64,000 nucleotides of DNA, from NCBI GenBank assembly GCA_029961685.1, contig JARWKL010000010.1, forward strand, positions 620,001-684,000, written 5' to 3'. The DNA comes from Aristolochia californica. Lineage: Eukaryota > Streptophyta > Magnoliopsida > Piperales > Aristolochiaceae. Under the pieces are notes generated by a model. That model saw only the letters and a program-made list of their open reading frames with translations. It was not told where the DNA came from and made no database searches. Of this stretch, positions 1 through 15,000 are shown piece after piece. How positions within the stretch are numbered: the stretch's first letter is position 1; each line of letters begins with the position of its first letter. The position numbers and the translations under genes were made by a program.

Positions 1-3000
1 ACACGTTCAGGAGGATAAGACTCCAAGACCCTCAGAACATAAGCCATGACGCGTGGGTGACCCTTGAATGGTGGAGTAAGAAACTCCAGAGCCTGAGTAA
101 TGGAAGAAGCAGCCCAGTGTGGCAATTGTTGTAACAAAACAGAATTTTCATCTATTGCCTTTGGGGTGACAAAAAATGGCAATGCTTCAGGAAAATTGCG
201 CAATTCCAATATATGACGCTGCAAAAGAAAAATATGTAATTATAAGAAATAACAGCACTAACACACAGGCAAAGAGAGAGAGGCACACCCACATCCACAT
301 GCATGCACATGACCATGACCATGCATACAAACACCCGCTCATGCACCCATGCACACATGTAAACATATTTATCTACGGATGGAGACAAAGATAGCGAGAG
401 AAAGAGAGGGACATATAGGCAGTCTCCATCTTTGGAAAACAAACATGTTGTCATCTTTTCTACTATACTTTCAATTTACCCATTATTTCCATCTCATTGA
501 TTATTGGAATTGTTGAAGAACAAGTATAGAAGAGTCTCACGTGACTCTCACAACAAAAAGTTTTACAGAGCCAAAATTATTATGGAAAGAGACCTTATAA
601 AAGAGTTTCAATTTCAAGGTGTTTTAGTTATGTTAGTCTTCTATTTATGTTTAATTGTTTAATTGTAGGACTTATCTTTCAATGTTTAACTTTGGTTGTA
701 AGTGGGATAAGGGTATTTTAACTGTAATTGGATTCTACTTGTTTCCTCTATTATAAATAATGGCTCATATACTTAAATTGCAACAAGTCAATGAAGTTTT
801 TCACTTTTCCAGAAATTCAATATGGTATTAGAGCGGGTTCTGTGAGTTGTCTCGGATCAACCCACAGAGATAATGTGATCCTATTCTGATCTATCATCTC
901 AAGTAGTTTAGGTTTGGAGTCTTTCTTTTTTCTTTCTATCCTGTTCCAGTACCCGTTATTTTCTTGCCATTCACACCTCCATAATGAGCTTTTCATATTG
1001 CAAATTATATATTGACGGAAAGATCTTCAAGTCTACTTTCCAACGCAAAAAGAATTTTGGCAGTCAAAGTTTTCTACAAGAAAAATTGATATTTGAAGCA
1101 ACAAAGGTCAAACTGCAAGAGAGTTTCGAGCAGTAGCAGAAAACTTCAACTTTCAAGCCATTTTATGCCATCAAGAACGAGACTTTATATGGAGATTTAT
1201 ACGTCAAAAGAAAGAACTGTAAGTCTATTTTCTACCTTATCAAACCAATTTTCAATCTCAGTTTTCTAGAGAGAGATATCAATTTCACAAGGGTCAATGG
1301 TCATGCTGGCCAAAGAAGAAATAGTAGTCAGTTTGACAAAATTACAAAATCCGGAATCTATCAGATTCTTTCTCTAAAAAAAAATTATATTTTCTGAAGA
1401 AAAGTTATACTTGGATGAAAAGTATCAAAGTCTAGTTTCGAAGGAAGAAAATTTCATGTCAATCTGATTTGTATTTAAGGAGATATTCTCATTGGAGTCA
1501 GCAAAGGTCAAACTACAGAAAAAAGAGAATCAAGAGGTCATAAAAGATTCAAAAATGAATATTTTTATGTCAAATTAAAGCTCTGTAAGTCTAATTTCTT
1601 GAGCAACAAATTGTTTCTGATTCTGAGCTATATTTTGAAAGATATTGATATCAGAAGTACCAAAGGTCAGTTCTGCTGAAAATCTATTATTTTTTCCTAT
1701 TTTCTCTCCTATTATCTTTTTAGGCATTGAGGTAAATTGAGTTTCCTTTTCTCCTAGAATTCATGTTTTTAGCCAAATTTGTCTTCTAATTAGAGAGTTT
1801 AATCCGACTTAATCACTCCATGATGTGTTCATTCAAGATATACAATATCTTGCATCAATATTGTTTTCAAGTTTTGTGTTTTTGTCACTTGGTTGTATAT
1901 CTTCCGCATAGTTAACCCCAAAAAATTGTAGTCACCCCAAAAAAAAGTTATACTTGGTCAAATTTGTTCAGTTATTTCATTACTACCGTTACAATCTCCT
2001 TCTTATTAAGGTGGTGGTTATTTTCTCTTCCTTTAATTCCCCATTAACCTTTTACTTGGCAACCTTTCTCCTACCATCTTTTTTGTTTTGTTTACTCTCG
2101 TTTACCCCCCTTGGCCAACCCTCTAATGCATTGCCTTGGTTGGTCTTTTTTTATATATAAGGGTGTTTTTAAGTCCAGTGAGACTTTTTTATTGGTACCC
2201 TTGGGTTTTTATCACTATCTTGTGAGTGACAGATATTACCCACTTTAGTGATTATTATCACTATTTTTTGTTCGAAATCCTTTGAGGTTGGTTTCGACTA
2301 ATGTTTTTATCACCCATTTTTTTACTTTTTGAGAGTTTGTGTCCAGTTTCGTACTTATCCTTGGGACATCTTGATGAAGAAGATCATTACTACAACTATT
2401 TTATTTGTTTCAAACTGGGATTATTGCCTTACCTCCCAGCTTGAGGGGGAGAATAGAAGGAAAAGTATGGGGATGAGATTGGAAGTTGAGTGTACAGTGG
2501 TTGCGCCTCCTTCCGAATTCCATGTTTGAGAAGTAGTATAATCTACAATGAAGAATTTTACATGTTGTGGTCATTTTTATGTAACCAAAATATTCAAGAA
2601 AGGGGGAGCACAAAAGATGAAGTTTTTGCATCTATGAAGAAATTGCATTTGTGAAGAATTATTTTTCAGCAAAAAAAATTAAAGACCAAGAATCCTTTTA
2701 ATTGCAAGCTGAAGTTATAAACTCCAGTTTAAGGGGGAGTGTTGAAGAACAAGTATGGAAGAGTCTCACATAACTCTCACAACAAGAAGTCCTACAGAAC
2801 TAGAATTATTATGAAATGAGGTCTCATAGAAGAGTTTTAGTTTAAAGGTGTTTTAGTTATATTAGTCTTCTATTTATGTTCAGTTGTTTAATTTTTCTAG
2901 AACTTATCTTTTAATGTTTAACTTTGGGAGTAACTGGGATAAAGGTGGTTTAATTATAATTAGATTCTACTTGTTTCCTCTATTATAAATAGATAGAGGC

Positions 3001-6000
3001 TCATGTACTCCAATTACAACAAGTCAATGAAGTTTTTTACTTTTCCAGAAATTCAACAGGAACAAACAGATGAGAAACTAAACTGAAATGGACATTGAGC
3101 ATGAACGAAGAGGGAACAGGAAAAAGTGTAGATAATGAAAAAACATACTCAAGCTATTAGAACTGTGACTAATTTGGAAACTCAGTGCAAGTAACTTATG
3201 TGACTCAAGTCATTATTCGTTTCAACTTTATTCCTTTTCAACTATATATATGAAGAAGATAAAGAACATAGAGCCTGTAAATTAAGATTTCAATTTTATA
3301 GAAACATATCCCCTACCATCTCCTAAGAAAATATTCCAAATCCAACAATTGAATAACAAGCATACTTCAACTAACTGAGTAACTTCAGCTTTCAAAGCAG
3401 GAACTGCCGAGAACCTCGAGGCGAGGGACAAAGCAATCAGTGGGTCCACTGCAAATGCTGTCCTGACATAGTCAATCCACTTGTCTGAGCTTATTTTTGG
3501 ACGAGATCCAGTAAGCTCCCTGAAAAGAAAAAGAAAATGAAACTACTCCAAGAACCAATCAGAATAGGTCATCACAGGTCATCACAGCCATATTTGACTC
3601 ATGTGATCTGGATGGTTGATTTGAGCCTTTTATTTTTAACAAAACGGGAAGATAATATTAATTAAGATAGAACCTCGAAGAGGGGAAGTACAAACAAAAT
3701 TCGTGCCTTTCTAAAAAGTTTTGCTGTATCAAGCGTCTTTTTCTCAACAACTTCCTTTCATCTAAAGACCTTGATAAAAAAATTCTCAGGAATTTCACAC
3801 TGAAAAATGAATAAAAACTCAAGTGTAAAATGCCAAGAGAAATTACTTGCAATTTACAGGATTTGCCCACACATCAAGCCTATCTGCCTCATGCTGACAC
3901 AGCATCAGAAGTAATTGTTTTCGCTTCTCTCGTCCAGTAGCATAATTCTCCAAATACCCCCACACGGGGTGGTATTGATCCGTCTAAAAAGAAATAGATT
4001 TTTCTAAAATCATTTCCTTCCCAAAAATAATAAATTCGAAACTGGAGCAGATTCATTCTCATCAGTTTTTAGTCCAACAGTAACAAAATAACAACCATGC
4101 ACCTACCATGTTACCAACTGTACTTTCATTTTCACGGCTTCGGCCTTTTGATGAATCAGATTGAGGAGCATCTACTCGCCCATTCATAAGATGATGAACA
4201 AAAACAGAGACAGATTGAGCCTCACTCTGAGCAAAATTCTTACTACTTGCATCATACCACTCTGTTTCATGAGAAAACCAACAAACTGATGCCCTGGAAA
4301 CCACAAAAGAGACCTGCTTGATAAGTATAACATAATGTATGCTATATTTGGCAGGCACGGTGGGATGCACCACAACCCACCCTGCCGCCCCCCCCTTCTT
4401 ATTTTATAAAAACTTCTCTACCAGCTGATGGGGCTACCGATCATATGTATTGAAAGACTAAATCTTTGGGCTTCTTTCAGCTGGGAGTTTAATTAGCCCT
4501 CTCAACTGTGAAGGAAATTTGGTGATCATGTTATCAGGATCTGGGATCACGATCTCCAATAACTGACCAGTTGGTCACCTCTAAACTGGAGGTCTAATTC
4601 TTTTAGTATTGGTTAGCAAACACTTAACATCCCCAAGATAACCAGAAAAAAAAAGCAAAAAATAGAAAATCTGAACCAGAAACCTCAAATGACAAACCTT
4701 AAACTTTAGACTGTTTTTAGACCACCTCTAGTAGACACTTTATTCTTTTTTTAATAAAAATGTCCAATATAAACACATGCACGCTATACCTGAAACCCCG
4801 GGTAAGACTTAAACCAAATATTTCACTGTGGAGAACCCTCCAATGTGGACATTGAGCCAAAGGCTTAATCCAAATTCTCTTAAATAAACGGCACTTTTTT
4901 TCAGACAAATGGTAAAGGCAGTTACAGTACTGTGAAGGTAAAAAAAAAAAAGGGAAAAAACATGCACGGTAACATAAGGATCAAGTGTAAATGGATGAAA
5001 CTCAGATCAACGTGTGACATAGTCTCCAACAACAAGGTTTTGCCTACAACTGAGCCTTGCAACAAAGAGTCAGCATGGAGGTTGGCTTCCCTTCAAGTGT
5101 AAAGGCATGAAATGCAGAGATGGGATGTACGAACAACATTAATGTATCGTTCATACAAGTTTTTAAAATTAAAAGAGAACAAGAAAAACAAATTTTATGA
5201 AGATTATCATATTCGATCTTTTAAGAGAAAGTTAATGGTATCTTCTACACATTGTAATTGGAATCTCATTCCTAGATCAGCCAACTCTTTAGCTGATAAA
5301 TTGGCAAAATTTGGAACTTTCCAGCAATCTCTCATTGTTTGGGAAGGCTTCCCACCTTTGTAATATGCTTTCTTGAGCTTTTGCCTTAATAAAAATCAAC
5401 ATCATTTAAAAAAAAAAAAAAAGAGGGTTAATGGTTTACTAATGAGTCTCTATAAAGATCATACAAGGTTGGTTGGATCTAAGATAATCAAAATATTGGA
5501 CAGTGAAATAAAAAATAAAATGACAATTTACCGTAAGACACGGTCCTCTAGCAATTGAAGCCCTGTTTTTGAGTGCTTGAGAATATACTCAGATTGGCAA
5601 CTGCAGAACTTTAGCCCAAGAAGCATAAGAGTGAAAAAAGTTCCAACAGCAGCAGGGTGGCGAGTAAAATGTGAAGGGGATCTCATTGTTCCTTTTAACA
5701 TACGACCTAGAAGCAAAAGTTGTTCCACAGAGTCATGCCGAACTACCTACATAATCAAAAATAAAAAAAGGGAATAATATCGAATTTCAACATCGGCAGT
5801 ATCAAAATATTCCAATTAACTCCACGGAATAACACTGTAAAAAAAAAAAAACACTCTATCATATGCGCTAATAAGTAGACAACACAAGGCAAGTTTTGCT
5901 TCTGAAGTACATCACAGGTCCTTTCTGAAAATTAGGGCATATCAAGGTTGGGTACTTTTCATTATTGAATAGTAAAGGTTGGATAGTTTGATGGATAAGA

Positions 6001-9000
6001 ACAATGTTGCATGGATCTGCTTCAGTACACTGGAGAAAAGTAAATAGACAGTGAAGCAGGAGAGTGAAAAAACGATTCATCAATTGTAGGAATAAGAAAT
6101 AGGAAACCTTCAACGTAGTAGCCTTTTTTTGAATGATGCATATTTTCTATAAACAAGAAAAAGCCAAGGTGTGAAAGTAACTAACTAGTAACTGTTTCTG
6201 AAAAGGAGTCCATAGTAACTTTATCTAAAATAAATCAAGAATATTCAACAAGTTCGATTTCAAAATAATTTTTTTTATTCTAGAGCTTTAATCTGAAGAA
6301 AAAACATCATGCAAATGAAAGCTCAGATCATGTCAGAACTCATCATGCAAATAGACAGACAGACCAAGAGTTCCAATTATTTATAACAAAAAGACCAAGG
6401 CAACAATATAACTTAAACCAGCAAAGATGAGTATCATGTTTTCTGAACTCTGCTATGCTACGAATGTATTAGTGCAAATGCTTCAGATTTCTATTTAAAC
6501 ACTTTACTTGAAATGATCATGCACATGCAGATATGCCGAATATACAGCTATATGTGAGAAAACATCAGGACAAAAGTTAGGTACTAACCTCGAATCGATC
6601 AATAAAAAAACCAAGCCACAATCTATGAGCAGTAATTCCTTCAACAGGATCCCTTTCAGGAGGAACTTCTGGCTCCCCAGGTGTGAGTTGAGGCCTCAAT
6701 TTCGCAGCAGGGCCAGAGTATTTCATATCATATGCAAACAAACCTCGTTTTGTGTCTATAGTCCACAACCATGCATCAACAAGCTCAGCAAGAACAAGAG
6801 AACCCAGTTGAGGTGCAGCAGAGACTAACCATGTCCAAATAAAGACTCCTGTTTCCATTGCTTCTGGTGTTGAAATGTAGGCAGGACACCAGCAAAGGAG
6901 TCGTAGCAGCTGAGAAAAGCCTTCCAGATTTGATTTGGGATTTGACTCCTAAAAGAAAAAAATACATATTGAAATCCTACTAAGAAAAATGAACAACTTG
7001 TTGTGGAATGTTAAAAAGAGCTGCAAAGCACAAGCAACACTACATAACAGCTCGAAACAAAACCACTACCTAACAAACGATTTTTGAAGCACAAACAGAT
7101 GTACAAAGCCAACATCAAAATTACAAAGAAGACATAGCATGGGCACATAAGTTTCTTACTCTGATCATTCAACGGTGTTGACCCCCAGAAAAAAATAGGT
7201 ACACGTTTCCAAAATTGGAATAAGGTAGGAGGTAGGTAGTAAACAGCGGTTTTTTTTTTTTTTTTGTGGCGGGGGAGGGGGTCAGTAATATTTTTTTTTT
7301 TTTAAATAGTGCTGAGTTATATTAAAAAACTTAAAAGAGCAAGATTACAAGGAGGAACCATCCCAAACAATGAGAAATTGCTGGGAGGTTTCAAATTTAG
7401 CTAGCCTGTCAGTAGTATTTTTTTGAGGAGCATGTACCAGAAACATACAGTGAGACTTAACATAAAGTAGAATTACCAGAATAGAGAGGAGGAATGCAGT
7501 TGCCTGAGAACAAATTTCTCGAAATTGCGCTTTTTCCACCATTCCACCTTTTTCAGCAAAGTTAACAAACTGTTGAAGCGAACGGACAAATTTGCTAAGA
7601 AGAATCTCTCTAAATGTCTCATTTTCTGGTGCTTGCAGCTGAGCTCCACCACCTGTCAAGCTTTGAAGACCCAAGCCTAGACCAAAACCCATTGGTGCTG
7701 TGCCTGTCTGGAGCCCACCAATACTAGTGTATAATCTTTTCATGCCAGCAATTTCCCCAGAGTGATTAGACTTCACAGTGGCACTAACTAGACTTGTTGA
7801 CAGCACCTCCAAGTTGAATGCTTCTGAAACTTTGAGATTTGCACCTGAAGCTGCTGCTGCTGCAGCCATGACAGCAGGAATATTTGCAGTTCGAGTTCCC
7901 ACCCAAAAATCATTTCTGCCACTACTTAATCGAATTTCAGATAAAAGAGAAACAACATCTGTTGAATCTTGCTGCCTCTGCCATGCATTTAGCTTACGAA
8001 GTTGTTCCTGGCATATAAGTTGCAAGGATGTAAATAAACCAGAATCACATTTCACAAATCTGGCTATTCAAGAATAAAAACATATCAGGCACTTTGTAGA
8101 AAAAACTCTGAAAATGTCACAAACATTAAATGGAGATGATGCATACAACACCAGTAGTGGCAGGTCCAGGCATGGGATTCTATTCTGCCCCTTCTTTCTT
8201 GCATTTTGAAAATTTTCTTGCATCCTTTGGCCAATTCGATTCCCATTGCGACAGGACTCTATGACCTCCAATGTGGTATTCAAATATATAAGAAGCCGTG
8301 TTCATCCCCATCAATGATAGAAGGAGACTACTCGGTCATCATATCCTGGTTTTCTTCTGAAAAAAGGCGTCCATGGCCTTTTTTTTTTTTTGCACATTTT
8401 CAGCAGAGATTGAGGACCTCTCCTCTTCTCTTCAGAAAAGGTGGACCAAACAGTATAAGTGCCAACTCAATCGCGGATTCTATGGCTAGATACAATTCAG
8501 TAATGGGATTCATATTCATTTGATGTAAGGGTGGCAATTTTACCCGATTATCCGATTACCTGCTTTACGCATTGAATTATTAAAAGATAATGAACAAAAA
8601 TCTTTACTCGTTTATGAATTTGGGTCAACTTACTCAATTACCAGTCACCTGGTTTATAAACAAAACGATATAGATAATCGGTTTTGACACCTGATTACCC
8701 ATTTACCCAGGTTCTCTATAATACATATCCAACCTAGAAAAAGAGAGAATCAGAGGACAACATACTTTTTTTTTAATATTATGAAGATTTTTTATTAATT
8801 TTATGGGTTTATAACATTTTATAATTTTTGTATGAATCTTATGAGTTGTTGTAGCTTTAGTTCAATTTTCAATTATTTTCAATTATTTATTATTTTCAGT
8901 ATTATCAAGTTTATGTTGTCTAAAAAAATATATTAAATTATCCATTTACTTCACCATTCCATTTATCTGAAAATAAATGGGTAAGAAAATAGGAAACAGA

Positions 9001-12000
9001 ATAGGCTTTTGTCCATTTGGGCAGAATAGGTAATGGAACAAAGGTACGGAAAATGGGAGGAGAAACAGAAAACTCATTACCTGTTACCCATATTGATGTT
9101 CACTGATTGTATTTTCTTTATTCTTTTTGTTCTTTATGTATGTGATTTCTTGTACTCTTGCTTGAGCTTTTCAGCTCAGTTTTGCTTCTTTTTTGTAATT
9201 CTTTTCACTCTTGCTCTAAATGAATTTCTCATTATTCTCATTGTACTCTTGTAATTCCCATTTATCCGAGGATAGAATGCAACACCAAATAACTTGCTAG
9301 AGAGTACCGTAAGAATAAGATTGTGATCTATCAATAAGGATACAATCATATTCAGCTCTAGTACAGAGGACTCAATGTATGATAAACAACTGAATTAGCA
9401 CTTTCGGCTATTATGTCTACTTTAAAAAAAGGGGCTTTCAGTCTGCATCATTCAATGAAAAATATTTATGCTTAAAAATCATGCTAGAAAAGGAAAAGCA
9501 TCAGTAAAGTTCACCAGAATTAGTAAAAGAAAATAAAGAGAAACTTAGCGAGAAAACCTGTAGAAAACCCTGGGTAGTACACGGAGCATGTGAAAGTGCA
9601 TTGGTGATCCACTCTCTAATAATCTTCTGATGCAAAGAGCGCACTGTTGCTACCCAAGCAGGATCATTAGCAAGCATAGAAGTTGAATCGCTGTTAACCG
9701 AAAAGAGCAAATCCAAGCATGAACAATTCCACAGGACCTAACAGGCCAAAATGCACATTTTGTAAGTAAACAAACTCTGTAATCAGAAAAAAAAAAATCA
9801 AAAGAGAAGAGTACCTGTGGGTACTTATCCTTCAATTGATTCAATAAACTAACAGATAGATCGCGGATGTGTTCCTCCCGTTGAGAGATGCATTTTATAA
9901 GAAAGCATGCATGGGCAGTCAGAATAGAATCCCATATCTCAGCTTCATTGCCAATTTCAGATAATCTCTCGTCCTGAAGATACAAAAGTGGTCAATTCAA
10001 ACCCAAAATCTCTAGAAATTGCTAAACTATTCAATTAAAGTTAGGCCTAGGTTCATCCCAAAATGACTAGCCAAAGTAAGGAAACCCTTTTCCAACTAAT
10101 ACCCCTTTTGATTTTCCAAGCTTTAGCCCATGTGAGATTGTTCCCACTAACAGCCAGCCTCAAATCTAAAGCCTAAACAAATAAGAAATGCACAACATAA
10201 ATGGAGCACAAACGTACTCTAGGCCCAATATTCTTTTCCAAAAACAAAGAACCAAAAAAAGGCCAAATAAAACTGATGCCATGCTTTTATATCAATTTAA
10301 AGTTATGTCCAAATCCATCCCAAATAATCAGCCGAAGCTAGGAGGCCTTTTTTTAACTAATAACCACAGGATTGTTCCAACCTATTATTTCCACTAACAC
10401 ATTCAAAACACCAATAGAAAAATATCCAGCAACCAATAATGATGCATATGTACTATTAACATGCTAAAAACTTAAAAGAAAATAAATAATTAAATGTAAC
10501 AAGAGGTACTTACACAACATTTGACATAGACACTGCCCATCAATGGTTTATAGCAGTGTCATGGCATGTCAAATAGTAGTGCTATAGCTCACCACATCCC
10601 ATAAGCATTGCAATTTTGTGCTACAGTGTCTCATCACCTTTTTGCAAATGAAAAGGCACCATAACAACTCCCTCATGACTAGGCTTAGCAAAGGGGTTAA
10701 TTAAATTTGGACTCGCCCCAGCTCAACCAGCTCCATGCAGCAATGGCCTTTGGATGTAGCCCCACAAGGTGTGGGCAGGGCTTAAGATAAAAGCCTGGGA
10801 GAATCAATTACATAGATACATCCAGCCTCCTTTTATATAAGTTCATTAATTTTTTTAACTTATAAAATCATTATGTTTTATAATAATAAAAAATATTTAA
10901 AAGTTAAGGTCGGAAACTGAAACTTTCAGCACTTTAACACAATAACTATTGTGTCCTTTTTCATCTAACTAAGTGATTGAATAAGATGAACAAATAATTT
11001 TGTACAGTCCCACATAAATAAAGTTAAGACATAACATTGGTTTATAAGGTTGAACAATGAGCCTTCTAAGTAGCTAGTCATTTTAGGATGCAACCAAATT
11101 TGATCTTAACATGGTATCAGGACAGGATATCAGCCAGGACCTCGGCGGTTGAGCCCAATTTGTACCCTTTTCTGTTGTCCATGTTTCAAGCCTATTATTC
11201 ACATGTGTAAGACTAGAAGTGAGGGGAAGTGTTAGTGCAAATAGTCCCACAAAGATAAATGTTGAGAAAAACATCGATTTAGAAGATTGACCAATAAGCC
11301 TCCTAAGTGGTTAGTCATTTGGGGATGGAAAAGGGGTCAATCTTAAAAAAATAGATACTTTTTTTTTAAATGATGCTGAATTTTATTAAGAGAAAGCTCA
11401 AAGGGTTTAGAGCTTGAATTCCACTCTTCCCACCCTGAAATGAGCAATGAGGAAAGAGTGAATAGAAACAAGGTAATCCTAGCTCGTTGGATTTTTTCTA
11501 ATCCAAACCAAAAACTGAACAAACCATCAGATATTTTTATGGCTTTGACCCACACCTTTATTTTCCTTTTTGATATTATTGCTCTCAACAGATTTTCTTA
11601 TCAGCATTGCCATGGAATTAAGATTATGGAGGAAATTCAATATTCCTCCATTTCCCCATGAGAGAAAGGTAGGTGTTTCAAACCCAAACCCAAAATTATA
11701 AAAATTACATAATTTTATGTTTTCAAAAATAAATATTTCTGTTTTTACAGTTGATTTATACTGTTTATATTGCTATTGATTGACATTATTCTTATGTAAT
11801 TTTGTTAACTTTTAGGTTTTATACAATTTAAATGAAAATTTATGTTTTTATTTATTTATTTTGACTTTGAAAAAATTTCAACCTATTATAACATGGATGT
11901 TTATAAAATATTGGTGGGAATGGGGTGGCACAAGGCATTGACAAGGTGGGAATTTCTTTTGTAAGGCAGGGATGGGGGATGCAAATACAACCCTGTCCAA

Positions 12001-15000
12001 GATAATAAAAGGGAGATTCTTTGGGGACAAGATTGTAGGGCAAGGTATGAAGCTACTCATTACCAACCTATAAATGACACTTTTAGTATGGAAATTAGAA
12101 AGAGGAAACATAATTCAAAACATTCCATGGTCAAGAGAAGAAATTACCAGCCACTCTACAGCTGTTTCAAAAGCCCTGTGCACAATAGCAGTCAAGCACT
12201 GGAAAACAACGGGCAGAAGATTTGGAGTCTTGAGGTACTCAAACACACAACTGAAAGCACTACTGGATGAGGTTAAATTGGATTCACTATTGATGATTCC
12301 ACCATTGCAGCTAAAACGTATTATCTCAAGAAAGGACACCGCAAGGAGATAGGTTGCCTTCACACCTGTCAAAGGAGAAAATAATAGCATCATGATGACT
12401 GTTATGAAAGTTTCAAGAATACGAATAACAATAACATGCAAATGCAACAAAGAAGCCTAATTTCGTACATGAAGCTGATAAAGGTAAAAGCAGTAGCTGA
12501 GAAAAACAAACTAAGAGAAAAAGGATATTTTCCAAGTTGATTCCAACAGCAGTTAGAGAAAATTCAGAATTTAGTGAGTTATCTTGTGTTCCTTTTTTTT
12601 TTTTTTTTTAAATAGTGCTGAGTTATATTAAAAGGTTCAAACAAGCAAGATTACAAGGAGGGGGAACCGTCCCAAACAATGAGGGATTGCTGGGATATTC
12701 CAAATTTAGCTAGCCTACCAGCCAATGTGTTAAAGTTTTAGCCTCATAAATTGACCAAACAGAATACATTCTTCACCACCCTCTCGGCTTAATAATAGAC
12801 AGGGCTTTCCACATACATAATAGAGGAAACAAGAGTTAGCTGACCCCAACATAACTAGGATTTAGGTGGATAAGAAGCCGCACAATTCTGTACTTTTTTT
12901 TGGAATGATGCTAAACCCTAAACCCTAAAAAACCGATCCTTGTTTACCAACCACGTATTGTCTAACCAAATCCAATTTTCTCTCGATACGTTCCTCAAAA
13001 AATCCGATTCGTGCTGATTCTTTCCCCAACTAACGAAGAGATCTTGGCAGAATTGCCACATATGATATTGAGCACAATTTTGCAAAGAAATACCCCCCTT
13101 GTTTCTTGAGAAGAGATGGGAAAGATGCTCAATATCATATGATTGAATAGTTGCCTCAACTCCTTGTTGCTTGAAGAAACCCTCCATTTCAATTGGTCTT
13201 TTTTCACGAAAAGTAGACATGAGATAACAAATCAAGTGTTTCACTAAGATTTCGAAGAGCTGTCCCAAATTCAAGTTGATTAAATGTGCACCACATCTTA
13301 GGCTAGTCACTTGAGAATGAAAGAAGTTATTGTTGGAGAATTACTCGCCATTGGTTTAAGCTAGGAAAAATCTTTAGTTTATCATTTAGAGGTCTCCTAA
13401 CTTTAGTTATCATTTTGAAGGAACCAACCCAACTTCAACATGGCACCAGAACATATATAAATCAATGTATTTGCTCTCTGCGGTCCATGTGTGGTCTTTA
13501 AGGTAAGTGTCCGCACATTTTTACCTCCTGGGGCAGATTATGTGTTTAAGCAAAAAGATGAAGAAAAGTATTGGTTGCTAAAACAGTATTTGTTCTTAGA
13601 TGCAATTGGAGCTCAGTAGCAAGGACGTCTCTTCTTAAGCATGAAGTCCTGGATGAGTGGAAACCACCTGATGAAGGCATTATTAAGCTAAATTTTGACA
13701 GAATCCCCTTACAGCAATCCTGGTCCCTTTTTTTCTCTTTTTCTTTTTTTTGGAAGAGGGGGTGGGGGTGGGGGGTTTAGAAATTCAAATGGTGATTTTC
13801 TTGCCTCTTGTACTAGCCCTCTTGGTCAATCAGATTCTACAACAGTTGAACTTCAACCTTTGAGGAATGGTCTGAAAATTTGTCATGAGTGTTTTCAAGA
13901 GCACCTCATGTTGAAGGCAATTCTCACGCAGTTATCTCTCCCATATTACTTGTATTTGGTCCCATGTTCCCAGATCTGCCAATTCTGTAGTTTATGCTTT
14001 TGCTAAGTAGGGAGCCTCCCTCCAATCCCTTGTTGTAAGGGTATGCCTCCCTAGTTTGTTGTTTCGCTTCTTTGGTTAATAAAATTATCATTTTCTCAAA
14101 AAAAAAAAAGTTGGGCTTGAAGTGATCCAATGCTTATCAATTAGGAACACACCTCCCTCAAATGTGTGGCTAGGATTGGTACAAAGGTTGAAGCTATTGA
14201 GGGGTGATTTCTTTGCAAGTCTGAAATAGTTGCTAAGTATCATTTAATAAACTGATCTAAGGTCTGCAATCTCAAGCATTCTGGTGGTCTCAAGATAAGA
14301 AAGACTAATCATGTGAATGAGGCATTCCTTGACAAATGGGTTTGGAGATATGGAAATGAATGCAGTGCTTTACAGAGAAAGGCTATAGCTGCCAAAGATA
14401 AATAATATAACAACTATCGGGTCCCTCCCATTTTCATTGCCAGATGGACTTCACCTCTTTGTAGAAATATTCTCCAATTTACAACGTAATAACAGCAGGG
14501 TCTGCTACAGAGTTTGATTAAATACCACAGTGATATATTTGAAAGATCTCTTGATTGAGTTGAAACTTTTAGCTGCTGATTATCCAGAGCTTATTCTATT
14601 TCTAGAGATCAAGATATTCTGAATGCAAATGTTAGAACTGAGAAGATGGGTTGTGAATCACAGAAGAAATTCAAAAGATTTAGAAGCATCATCTGCCAGA
14701 AATCTTATGGAGGTTCTTCTGGCCACACTACCTTCAAAGACATGGAGAAGACATTATCATCTGGAAATGGGAGTCTGATGGCAATTTCTCGGTTTCCTCT
14801 ACCTTCCCACCACCCACAGTTCACAAGTTGCTACAACAGTTGGGAAGTTTTTGGGCCAACCCAAGATCTTGTTCTTTAATTGGTGGGCCGTCAAGAATAA
14901 GATCCTCACTTATCATAATATTCATAGAAGGGTAACATGATCACTTATAACCTTTGTAGCCTGTGTGACGAAGTAGATGCGACTGTTGCTCACTTGCTGC

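Noticed and set aside
152..454. 100-codon minus frame at the left edge
   Set aside because: Only its last part (218-152) is PI4K exon 18, and the frame is partly intron; replaced by the spliced model.
12908..12930. AAACCCTAAACCCTAAA, telomere-like
   Set aside because: Under three units and inside an intron; a similar short match at 58,431. Not a telomere.
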